A DNA stretch of 7,238 nt from Candidatus Methylomirabilota bacterium (GTDB taxonomy: Bacteria; Methylomirabilota; Methylomirabilia; Methylomirabilales; Methylomirabilaceae). Positions 1 through 5,801 of the stretch are shown one piece after another; positions within the stretch are counted from its first letter, which is position 1, and every line of letters begins with the position of its first letter. Position numbers and translations under genes: made by a program. The stretch spans positions 1-7,238 of the forward strand of contig JACQEV010000118.1 in the NCBI GenBank assembly GCA_016200385.1, written 5' to 3'. The notes beneath the pieces are model-generated. The model saw only the letters and a program-made list of their open reading frames with translations. It ran no database searches and had not been told where the DNA came from.

Positions 1-2
1 AC

Positions 3-1214
3 GGTGCCGAGGAATGTCGTTTCGATTCTCTGCTTAGGAATCCCGCGAAGGCAACTTCTGTCCGAGAGGCCCTAGATAATACTCTTTTCTTCTCACGAAA
101 TGCGGCTACTCAGGATCGCTTGACGCGTATGAGTGAAGAGCCGCTGGAGGCAGGTTTTGCAATATTGTGGGCCCGCAGGGCTTATTGGCTGGACAGTATA
201 GATAATCGCGATCCCAACAGCAATAAGATGGAAAGGGCGACAAAGAAGCTCAAAGATTCACTGATCTTCGCAAAGTACGTTCTGGCGTCTCCGGGAATGA
301 TTAATATACTAAGAGAGGTTACTAAGATGAATCCGCGTTATCAGCCAGGCAATCCTTTGCCGACAGTGCTTGTATTTGGAGGGCCAGGATCCGGCAAGGA
401 GAAAATAGCGAGGCTGATTCCGCTCTTCTCCGATGACTATTTCGATTCGGATGTCACAGTTGTTAACCTCGCAGCTCTACGGCCGGAGACCGCGGTTGTG
501 CCGCTTCTAACCGGTCTGAGCCTCGAGTCCAACTGGGGAGAATTGTCTGTTCGGGGAATCTTACAAAAAGCGAAGGAACGGGATCCTAGCACTAAAAAGG
601 GCAACCTTCCAGTCTTGATTCTGGATGAATTGAACAGTCTTGACCTGGAGTCCCAGGGCGTGTTGCTGAGAATTATAGAGAACGGCGAGTTACAAGCCCT
701 CGGGAGTCCTAGTTCAGAAACTGTCGAGTTTCTAATTATTGGGATCATAAATGAGTCCCCGGAAGAACTTACGCAGGAACTCGTTATGGCAAACGTGTCC
801 AGAGCCAGGCATCTTTTTGGCGAGATTGCCAACGCCCTTATTGGCTCGATCCTGCTGAGAGCAAAGAGGTTGCGGCCAGATCTCTACTATAGGCTCAGGC
901 GTGGAGGGGAGATTACCCTACCATCGTTGAATGCGCGGCGGGAGGATATACCGATTCTGTTTTACCACTTCTTGACAGCCGAATTCTCGGAACTCCAGCC
1001 TGATATGGCAGCGAAGATCAGTGTAGACCTAGGTGTCTTCGACTTCCTCCTTAGCAGAGAAATTGATTGGTCGGGAAACGTGCGCCAACTTCAAATGTTC
1101 GCAAAGAAATGCTGCAAGCACATCCTGAGTCGCCATGGGGGTCTGCTGGGCGAGCCGAGAGTGAGGAGAAGCGACACGGAAACGGTCGCGAAGAACTCTG
1201 GACTTCTCGTATAG
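3..1214 (+). CDS. Sigma-54-activator-type AAA+ ATPase lacking GAFTGA loop, 5' partial
   Basis: The frame is open from base 3 to the TAG at 1212-1214 with no stop, so the true start probably lies left of the window. TTG at 120 and ATG at 129 are in-frame alternatives with poor ribosome binding sites. Seen (residues counted from 120): an entry segment like that of NtrC-family domains (SPGMINILREV, 58-67), Walker A GGPGSGKE (87-94), Walker B LILDE (166-170), a sensor-I-like IIN (209-211), RPDLYYRL carrying the arginine-finger region (252-259), LPSLNARREDIP (267-278) and sensor II IDWSGNVRQL (315-324). The stretch where GAFTGA should lie (about 120-150) has no such motif, and about 40 residues separate sensor I from DLYYRL, roughly twice the usual number. 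After sensor II only ~40 residues remain, with no Fis-type helix-turn-helix. From family knowledge, GAFTGA contacts sigma-54, so this is probably not a transcription activator. I infer an ATP-driven switch or remodeller for the next two genes. Confidence 0.85.
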   Translation, partial: GAEECRFDSLLRNPAKATSVREALDNTLFFSRNAATQDRLTRMSEEPLEAGFAILWARRAYWLDSIDNRDPNSNKMERATKKLKDSLIFAKYVLASPGMINILREVTKMNPRYQPGNPLPTVLVFGGPGSGKEKIARLIPLFSDDYFDSDVTVVNLAALRPETAVVPLLTGLSLESNWGELSVRGILQKAKERDPSTKKGNLPVLILDELNSLDLESQGVLLRIIENGELQALGSPSSETVEFLIIGIINESPEELTQELVMANVSRARHLFGEIANALIGSILLRAKRLRPDLYYRLRRGGEITLPSLNARREDIPILFYHFLTAEFSELQPDMAAKISVDLGVFDFLLSREIDWSGNVRQLQMFAKKCCKHILSRHGGLLGEPRVRRSDTETVAKNSGLLV

Positions 1215-1243
1215 AGTAGAAGAGGGCTCAACTGAGAAATGGA

Positions 1244-1978
1244 ATGATTCATAGCAAAGAGGACATGACTGTTAGGTATAGGTTCCCTCAAGGAGTTACT
1301 GTGGCCGTCCGGCACTACGCGGGCGTGTGCAATCCAACAGCGTATTCGGTGTTTGTATGCAGTCATCTCCCAGTTTGTGTGGGCATTAGGTGTCTTGATG
1401 TCGGGGCCGGTTCGGGAATAGTCGGGCTTACAATGGCCAAGCTAGGAGCAGGAAAAGTTGATGCAGTTGAATTGGAACAGAATGCTAAGGATGCCCTAAA
1501 CACTAATGTTCGCCTAAATGGACTTATTGATAAAGTAAGAGTGATAATCGGAGATGCATTCAAAGTGATACCGGATGAAGCGACCTATGACCTTATTGCG
1601 TGCAATCCGCCATCCCTCCCCATGGCCCGACCACCAGCAGGAGGTAGCCTAAGCATGTGCTGCTACGGCGGGATGACGGGAATAGAATTTATCGCAGACC
1701 TAGTACATCGCATCACAAAGTGGCTGAGGCCGGGGGGCAGTCTTCTCTTTGTAAACACTTCATTAGCTGATCTTGGAACAACCCAGCGTACTCTGAAGAA
1801 GGCGGGGTTTCGGTTTGAAATTGTGGCATGGCGGCAGCTCCGCTTCAGGAAGGTTTACGAACAACACATAGCGTGGATAAGAAAAAGAGAGGCGATGGGG
1901 AAGGCCATAGTTTTATCACGGGGAGGACATCTGTACGAGTTACTATTCTTGATCAGAGCCTATATGGGGAAGGTCTGA
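1244..1978 (+). CDS. Class I SAM-dependent methyltransferase, HemK/TrmN6-like fold
   Basis: A 244-residue protein with a Rossmann methyltransferase core. Seen: motif I LDVGAGSG (51-58), the acidic residues ending strand 2 in VELE (75-78), GDAF (103-106), motif IV NPPS (121-124) and a late strand LRPGGSLLFV (161-170). In amino-methyltransferases of the HemK/PrmC and TrmN6 type, motif IV is NPPY or NPPF and the aromatic residue stacks on the target; here it is Ser, so specificity cannot be read from family membership. The substrate could be protein, nucleic acid or a small molecule. About 70 residues after the core are rich in Arg and Lys, as in nucleic-acid or acidic-protein binders. ATG at 1244 is the first in-frame ATG after a stop at 1217-1219. 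No good ribosome binding site precedes it; ATG at 1265 has AGAGG only 2 bases upstream. It lies 29 bases after the ATPase gene and 40 before the asparaginase-like gene, so one operon is likely. Confidence 0.85.
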   Translation: MIHSKEDMTVRYRFPQGVTVAVRHYAGVCNPTAYSVFVCSHLPVCVGIRCLDVGAGSGIVGLTMAKLGAGKVDAVELEQNAKDALNTNVRLNGLIDKVRVIIGDAFKVIPDEATYDLIACNPPSLPMARPPAGGSLSMCCYGGMTGIEFIADLVHRITKWLRPGGSLLFVNTSLADLGTTQRTLKKAGFRFEIVAWRQLRFRKVYEQHIAWIRKREAMGKAIVLSRGGHLYELLFLIRAYMGKV

Positions 1979-2004
1979 GCGGAGGTTCCTTGTGTGAAGC
2001 GGAT

Positions 2005-2011
2005 GGGGGGG
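2005..2011 (+). promoter_or_regulatory. G-run ribosome binding site of the asparaginase-like gene
   Basis: Seven consecutive G bases lie 7 bases before the GTG at 2019. An in-frame TGA at 1995-1997 limits the start, and GTG at 2019 puts the conserved GGTI strand at the usual distance from the N-terminus. A G homopolymer is an unusual Shine-Dalgarno form and prone to length change. Confidence 0.5.
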
Positions 2012-2018
2012 TAAAGGT

Positions 2019-3128
2019 GTGAACGTAGCAGTACTCGTATGCGGCGGGACAATTGTGGGCCTGCGAGGATCTCGAAGCTTGGCCATTCGTTCCCGAAGAG
2101 GTGCGGGAGAACTCGTAAAGGAATTATGTCGAAGAATCGAAGGTGTCCAAATCACTGTGCGGGAGGTCCTCGACCTGCTAAGTGAGGATATGCACCCCAC
2201 ACATTGGAGAAGAATTGCACAGGAAGCGGGGATGGCAATTCGTACCGGAGCAAATGGCATTATGATCCTGCACGGGACGTATACCGTCGCTTATACTGCC
2301 GCAGCACTCACATATATGCTTAGGGGTGCCCCTGCACCGATCATTCTAACAGGAAGTGTTCTGCCAATAGAGGAGGATGCGGCAACCGCGCGAATGGTTC
2401 TTTCTGCCAGCATAATGGCATTGCGAAAACTCACTAAGTATCCTGGCCTATACTTCGCGTTCACTAGAGCTACCGGGACTTCTCGGGAGTACTTTGCGGA
2501 TGCGAACGGCAGAGCAAGCTCGAAATCGCAGGATAACGAGGCCGTTGCCCTCATTAAGGGCACCCGCGTAAGGAAAACACACTCCTGGCGGCGCGATTGT
2601 TTTCACTCGATCCACGAACCGGAAATTGGAACGATTATTAGCAGTAGGGTGACGCTCTTTAAGGATAGGCTTAGGGCGGCTTCTTGGACTCCAACCGACC
2701 AGTTTTGCCCTGCGGTTAAGCTCGATGAGAGGGTGGCCTTGTTAAAGGCATATCCTGGAATGTCGGCTGAAACTATTGGCCACATTGCGAACGGCAATTA
2801 CGCTGGCTTGGTGATCGAAGGTTATGCAGACGGAACCCTCCCGACAGGGCGCGACTATAGTTTGTTGGGATCAATCCAAGAAGTCGTAAAGGCAGAGATT
2901 CCCGTATTCGTGACTTCTGGACCGATTGGTCGAGCAACTTTATCGGCTTATGTGGGTGGCAGCAAACTGAGGCGTATTGGAGCAACTCCGCTAGGGGACA
3001 TGACAACTGAAGCCGCCGTTGTGAAGTTAATGTGGGTTCTGGGAGATTCGACGTCCGTACAGGAGACTAAACGCCGGATGCTCCTCAATTTAGCTGGCGA
3101 AATCAGTGGAAGCCTCACGGAGACCTAA
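2019..3128 (+). CDS. Asparaginase/GatD-like amidohydrolase with altered active site
   Basis: A 369-residue protein spanning the usual two-domain asparaginase fold. Family members hydrolyse the side-chain amide of Asn or Gln; archaeal GatD releases ammonia from Gln for tRNA amidation with GatE. Seen: CGGTI with nucleophile-position Thr11, LSEDM at the substrate loop (54-58), HGTYT (85-89), ILTGS (109-113), RVRKTHSWRRD with the expected Lys186 (183-193), IEGYADGTLP (266-275) and GDMTTEAAVVKLMW (326-339). The RVRKTHS block and the AYTAAALTYML segment after HGTYT look more like GatD than secreted asparaginases, but GatD's extra N-terminal domain is absent. Two departures stand out. The second Thr is followed by Tyr88 instead of the Asp of the Thr-Lys-Asp triad, and no Tyr is seen in the lid region after GGTI. 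Activity may be changed or lost, with ligand binding kept. There is no signal peptide, so it is cytoplasmic. It is the last gene of the low-GC block. Confidence 0.88.
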   Translation: MNVAVLVCGGTIVGLRGSRSLAIRSRRGAGELVKELCRRIEGVQITVREVLDLLSEDMHPTHWRRIAQEAGMAIRTGANGIMILHGTYTVAYTAAALTYMLRGAPAPIILTGSVLPIEEDAATARMVLSASIMALRKLTKYPGLYFAFTRATGTSREYFADANGRASSKSQDNEAVALIKGTRVRKTHSWRRDCFHSIHEPEIGTIISSRVTLFKDRLRAASWTPTDQFCPAVKLDERVALLKAYPGMSAETIGHIANGNYAGLVIEGYADGTLPTGRDYSLLGSIQEVVKAEIPVFVTSGPIGRATLSAYVGGSKLRRIGATPLGDMTTEAAVVKLMWVLGDSTSVQETKRRMLLNLAGEISGSLTET

Positions 3129-3246
3129 GTTGGGCTGTTCACTTCTCGAAGCTTGAAGCTGGCACCTCGGAAGACACCCTTTTGGAGTAAGCGAAACACG
3201 GGACTCTACGTTACAATTGCTCCGATATGGTTTGTGAGGACGGAGC
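3129..3246. other. Gap between the accessory block and the gatA-tail frame
   Basis: No gene is seen here. I found no stem-loop followed by a T run, so no intrinsic terminator separates the asparaginase-like gene from the operon, and read-through may feed gatB. TACAAT at 3212-3217 resembles a -10 box but has no -35 partner at normal spacing. Any promoter here is unproven. Confidence 0.4.
3236..3240 (+). promoter_or_regulatory. Ribosome binding site GAGGA of the gatA-tail frame
   Basis: GAGGA lies 6 bases before ATG at 3247, a good spacing. It lies in the foreign sequence left of the gatA homology, so translation of the gatA tail could start from a site supplied by the inserted DNA. Confidence 0.45.
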
Positions 3247-3441
3247 ATGGGCACCCGCGCATCGGGCCCTGATATGCGCAACTTTCTGTTGAGGATCCCT
3301 TACCAGGTTGCCTTCTCGGGGAAGGTAACCACAGATCTAACCTTCGCCATCGTGAAGCCATTCGACGAGGCGACCGTCCTGAAAGCGGCACACGCTTACG
3401 AGCAGGCAACCGACTGGCACCGCCGGAAACCGAGCCTGTGA
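3247..3441 (+). pseudogene. gatA: gatA 3' remnant read as a 64-codon fused frame
   Basis: Residues 35-64 (bases 3349-3441), [19 protein letters not shown] followed by [11 protein letters not shown], match the extreme C-terminus of GatA, the amidase subunit of GatCAB, typically [20 protein letters not shown] plus a short basic tail. The stop and the spacing to the next gene look native. Residues 1-34 resemble no part of GatA, and I find no GatA-like sequence in the other frames upstream. The amidase core (Ser-cisSer-Lys triad, ~450 residues) is therefore absent here. The fragment is intact and in frame, which suggests a recent break. It ends 4 bases before the next ATG, so translating it may couple to the downstream genes. 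A full gatA may survive at the far end of the inserted segment. Alternatively the 64-residue product is a functionless fusion peptide. Confidence 0.75.
3340..3365. other. gatA: Candidate junction or attachment region at the gatA 3' end
   Basis: Homology to GatA begins at about 3349-3357, so the breakpoint lies within or just left of these bases. Elements that integrate in the 3' part of a conserved gene leave the original tail at one end and supply a replacement tail at the other. If that happened here, a near-identical copy of this stretch should lie at the unseen left end. No second copy exists in the window. Confidence 0.35.
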
Positions 3442-3445
3442 ACCG

Positions 3446-3853
3446 ATGCAGATGGCATTCAGACAACTCGCAGTGACCATTACCCTGGCTGCGGTTCTGC
3501 TGCCTGGCGCCGCGTTGGGTGCCAACAAGGATCTGGTCATCGTCAAGTCGGAACGTTGGATCGACACTATCAAGGGCACGGTGAAGAACGTGAGCGCTGA
3601 TCGAGCCGAGGAGGTCGTCATCGTCATCCGGTTCTATGGCCAGCCCGGGACGAGCACGCCGGTGCGCCGGCCCAGGTCCACCCGCCATCAGGAGGTGGGA
3701 CAGCAGACGGTCAGGCTCGCGACGCTTGAGCCGGGCCAGGAGGCGCCATTCGAAGTGGAGATCGCCGAGAAGCACCGCAAGGCGACATCTTTCAAGTTCG
3801 AGCCCCATGCCATCTGGCGCAAAGGGAGTAGTGCTCGCCCCCACAGGCATTAG
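3446..3853 (+). CDS. Small secreted protein with FxLYD-like domain
   Basis: A 135-residue protein starting with a typical signal peptide: a short Arg-containing n-region, a hydrophobic core LAVTITLAAVLLP (8-20) and a small-residue exit GAALGA (21-26), with cleavage likely near residue 25 or 26. The mature part contains IKGTVKNVSADRAEEVVIVI and RFYG (42-65), the strand pattern of FxLYD-type domains (a beta-sandwich in exported proteins), then a polar basic stretch and LEPGQEAPFEVEI (94-106), matching the pattern in which such domains end with a phrase about exceeding a mean or scaled effector. The function is unknown; an extracytoplasmic or periplasmic location is likely. ATG at 3446 lacks a clear ribosome binding site and lies 4 bases after the gatA-tail stop, which suggests translational coupling; ATG at 3452 is an alternative. 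It ends 4 bases before the next start. Confidence 0.75.
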   Translation: MQMAFRQLAVTITLAAVLLPGAALGANKDLVIVKSERWIDTIKGTVKNVSADRAEEVVIVIRFYGQPGTSTPVRRPRSTRHQEVGQQTVRLATLEPGQEAPFEVEIAEKHRKATSFKFEPHAIWRKGSSARPHRH

Positions 3854-3857
3854 CACG

Positions 3858-4301
3858 ATGCTCTACTTCGCCTACGGTTCCAACATGGAGCGGGTGCAGC
3901 TAAAGCGGGTCTGCCCGAAGGCCAAGTTCGTGGCCGCGGCGGTCCTCCCCGACCATGAGCTGGTCTTTTCCGGGACCTCCCGGATGTGGGGCGGCGGGAT
4001 CGCAGACCTCCGCGACATGGCGGGAAAGAAGGTCGAGGGGGTCGTGTGGGAGATCAGCGAAGCTGAACGAAAAACGTTGGACGAGTACGAAGGCTACCCG
4101 AGCCTCTACGTCACCAAGGAGGTTCGGGTGCGGACCACCCCGGGCAAGGCGGTCACGGCCTTTGCCTATGTGATGGCCAGCCCGGGACGGGAGATGCCCC
4201 CCTCAAAGCCATACAAACGACTGCTGATCAGCGGCGCCGAGGAACACGGGCTCTCCGAGGAGTACATCGCCTTTCTTGAATCGATCCGCCCTGCGATGTA
4301 A
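3858..4301 (+). CDS. Gamma-glutamylcyclotransferase-like protein (GGCT/AIG2 fold)
   Basis: A 147-residue protein, normal for the family. Members turn gamma-glutamyl amines or peptides into 5-oxoproline plus the free amine; the exact substrate here is unknown. Seen: the N-terminal strand and binding loop LYFAYGSNM (2-10), GGGIADL (45-51), GVVWEIS (61-67) and LDEYEGYPSLYV (74-85). Glu78 of the EGYP segment sits where the catalytic Glu of GGCT is expected. The frame is open further upstream, from 3636, but ATG at 3858 places YGSN at the usual distance from the N-terminus. The start is 4 bases after the preceding stop with no good ribosome binding site, so coupling is likely. No signal peptide is seen, so the protein is cytoplasmic. 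It ends 21 bases before gatB. Its place between gatA and gatB is unusual, and any role in amidation is unproven. Confidence 0.88.
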   Translation: MLYFAYGSNMERVQLKRVCPKAKFVAAAVLPDHELVFSGTSRMWGGGIADLRDMAGKKVEGVVWEISEAERKTLDEYEGYPSLYVTKEVRVRTTPGKAVTAFAYVMASPGREMPPSKPYKRLLISGAEEHGLSEEYIAFLESIRPAM

Positions 4302-4308
4302 GGGCGTT

Positions 4309-4315
4309 GAGGGAG
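4309..4315 (+). promoter_or_regulatory. gatB: Ribosome binding site GAGGGAG of gatB
   Basis: GAGGGAG lies 7 bases before TTG at 4323. It supports this rare start codon, which also puts the conserved [13 protein letters not shown] segment at residues 7-19, as in other GatB proteins. Confidence 0.65.
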
Positions 4316-4322
4316 CAGACGA

Positions 4323-5801
4323 TTGGGCACGACAACTACTTATGAGGCGGTCATCGGGCTGGAGGTGCACGCCCAGCTCCTGACCCGGTCGAAAATCTTT
4401 TGCGGCTGCAGCGCCTCCTTCGGCAGCCAGCCGAATAGCCAGGCCTGTCCGGTCTGCCTGGGGATGCCGGGCGTCCTCCCGGTCTTGAACAAACGGGTGG
4501 TGGAGTTCGCCATCAAGACCGCAGTCGCCCTGGGGTGCGAGATCGCCGAGTGGTGCCGTTTCGCCCGGAAAAACTACTTCTATCCCGACATGCCAAAGAA
4601 CTACCAGATCTCTCAATACGAGCTCCCGCTGGCCAGGAAGGGCGCGCTCGAATTTCCCGTCAATGGGCTCACGAAGCGCGTCCGCATCCATCGCCTTCAC
4701 CTGGAAGAAGATGTCGGGAAGCTCCTGCACGCAGGCACTTTTCAGGCCGCCGACTACAGTCTCGTGGACTTCAACCGAAGCGGAGTCCCGCTGATGGAAA
4801 TCGTCAGCGAGCCCGACATCCGCAGCCCCGAGGAGGCGGCGGAGTATCTCCGTCAGCTCCGGGCGATCCTGGTGTACCTGGAGGTCTGCGACGGGGATAT
4901 GGAAGAAGGAAGCTTGCGCTGCGATGCCAACGTCTCGGTGCGGCCCGCCGGGACGGAGGAGCTGGGGGTCAAGGCCGAGGTCAAGAACATGAACTCCTTC
5001 AAGCACGTCCAGAAGGCCCTGGCCTACGAGATCCAGCGTCAGGTCCGGGTCCTCGAGGAGGGGGGACGGATTGTCCAGGAGACGCGGCTGTGGGACGCCG
5101 ACCAGGAGCTGACATTCCCCATGCGCAGCAAGGAGTATGCCCACGACTACCGCTACTTCCCCGAGCCCGACTTGGTCCCGCTGACCATCTCGAAGGAATG
5201 GATCGATGAGGGCCGCACGACGCTGCCGGAATTGCCGCGGGAGCGTCGAGCTCGGTTTGTTCAGCAGTATAGCCTCCCCCACTACGACGCGGCGGTCCTG
5301 ACCGCCTCCAGATCGCTGGCCACCTACTACGAAGCGGTTGTCAAAACCTTCCCCGAACCCAAGACCGCCAGCAACTGGGTGATGGTAGAGCTGTTGGGGC
5401 AGTTGAACAAAGAGGGCCGGCAGATCGCCGAGAGTCCGATCCCGCCGGCGGAGCTGGCGGCCCTTCTCACCCTGCTTCAGCGTGGGACCATCAGCGGCAA
5501 GATCGCCAAGGCGGTGTTCGAGGAGATGTACCGAACAGGGAAGCATGCCGAGATTATCGTCAAGGAACAAGGACTGACGCAGATCTCCGACCAGGATGAG
5601 CTACTCCGGATTGTCGAGGCGGTGCTGGCACAGCACCCGGGGCCGGTGGCCGACTATCGAAAGGGAAAGGTACAAAGCCTTACCTTCCTGGTGGGCGCGG
5701 TGATGAAGGCCAGCCGGGGCAAGGCAAACCCGAAGGCAGTCAACGAACTCCTCCGCGCCCGCCTCGAGGGGGAAGGAGAACCACCTAAAGGGGGCGGATG
5801 A
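4323..5801 (+). CDS. gatB: Aspartyl/glutamyl-tRNA amidotransferase subunit B
   Basis: Complete at 492 residues (the family is usually ~475-480). GatB is the kinase-like, tRNA-binding subunit of cytoplasmic GatCAB. It phosphorylates the misacylated Glu or Asp on tRNA(Gln)/tRNA(Asn) and uses ammonia from GatA to make the amide. Seen: the N-terminal [12 protein letters not shown], a zinc-type Cys quartet CGC plus CPVC (Cys27, 29, 42, 45), LCLGMPG-type CLGMPG (45-50), [17 protein letters not shown] (84-100), the family signature [13 protein letters not shown] (148-160), [10 protein letters not shown] (198-207), EVKNMNSF (219-226), [17 protein letters not shown] (268-284), and a C-terminal helical YqeY-like tail with [15 protein letters not shown]. 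All catalytic-core blocks are present, so it should be functional. The start is TTG with a good ribosome binding site. It needs GatA, of which only the tail is in the window, and GatC, which is not seen. The stop overlaps the next ATG as ATGA. Confidence 0.98.
   Translation: MGTTTTYEAVIGLEVHAQLLTRSKIFCGCSASFGSQPNSQACPVCLGMPGVLPVLNKRVVEFAIKTAVALGCEIAEWCRFARKNYFYPDMPKNYQISQYELPLARKGALEFPVNGLTKRVRIHRLHLEEDVGKLLHAGTFQAADYSLVDFNRSGVPLMEIVSEPDIRSPEEAAEYLRQLRAILVYLEVCDGDMEEGSLRCDANVSVRPAGTEELGVKAEVKNMNSFKHVQKALAYEIQRQVRVLEEGGRIVQETRLWDADQELTFPMRSKEYAHDYRYFPEPDLVPLTISKEWIDEGRTTLPELPRERRARFVQQYSLPHYDAAVLTASRSLATYYEAVVKTFPEPKTASNWVMVELLGQLNKEGRQIAESPIPPAELAALLTLLQRGTISGKIAKAVFEEMYRTGKHAEIIVKEQGLTQISDQDELLRIVEAVLAQHPGPVADYRKGKVQSLTFLVGAVMKASRGKANPKAVNELLRARLEGEGEPPKGGG

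Larger units (their letters stand above)
1..3348. mobile_element. Putative acquired island, right-hand part
   Basis: This block holds three accessory genes of lower GC than the operon to its right and ends where gatA 3' sequence starts abruptly. Sampled lines show 27/60 G+C at 2401-2460 and 45/60 at 4921-4980. Codons such as AGA, AGG, ATA and TTA are frequent here and rare in gatB. I infer an integrated or transferred segment that displaced or cut gatA. No integrase, transposase, inverted repeat or direct repeat is visible, and the left end is outside the window, so the kind of element is unknown. Confidence 0.5.

Noticed and set aside
120..1214. TTG 120 as the genuine start of the ATPase
   Set aside because: The frame is open to the left edge and no convincing ribosome binding site precedes TTG 120, so a partial gene is more likely, although this start cannot be excluded.
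3129..3200. Intrinsic terminator after the asparaginase-like gene
   Set aside because: Only short self-complementary pieces around GAAGCTTGAAGC are present, without an adequate loop or a following T run.
3212..3217. TACAAT as a promoter for the gatB operon
   Set aside because: It matches the -10 consensus at five of six bases, but no -35 box lies at 16-18 bases; the nearest TTG-containing hexamer (3182-3187) is 24 bases away.
3206..3856. Minus-strand frame of 216 codons over the junction
   Set aside because: It is antisense to the gatA tail and the FxLYD-like gene, both supported by motifs. It has a low-complexity Asp run and no family resemblance.
3636..3857. Upstream extension of the cyclotransferase frame
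   Set aside because: The extra N-terminal sequence is Arg/Ala/Pro-rich shadow of the FxLYD gene; the conserved fold starts at ATG 3858.
4203..5570. Long minus-strand open frame of 455 codons opposite gatB
   Set aside because: GatB on the + strand explains the region fully with all family motifs. High GC creates long antisense frames, and the antisense protein is low in recognisable motifs.
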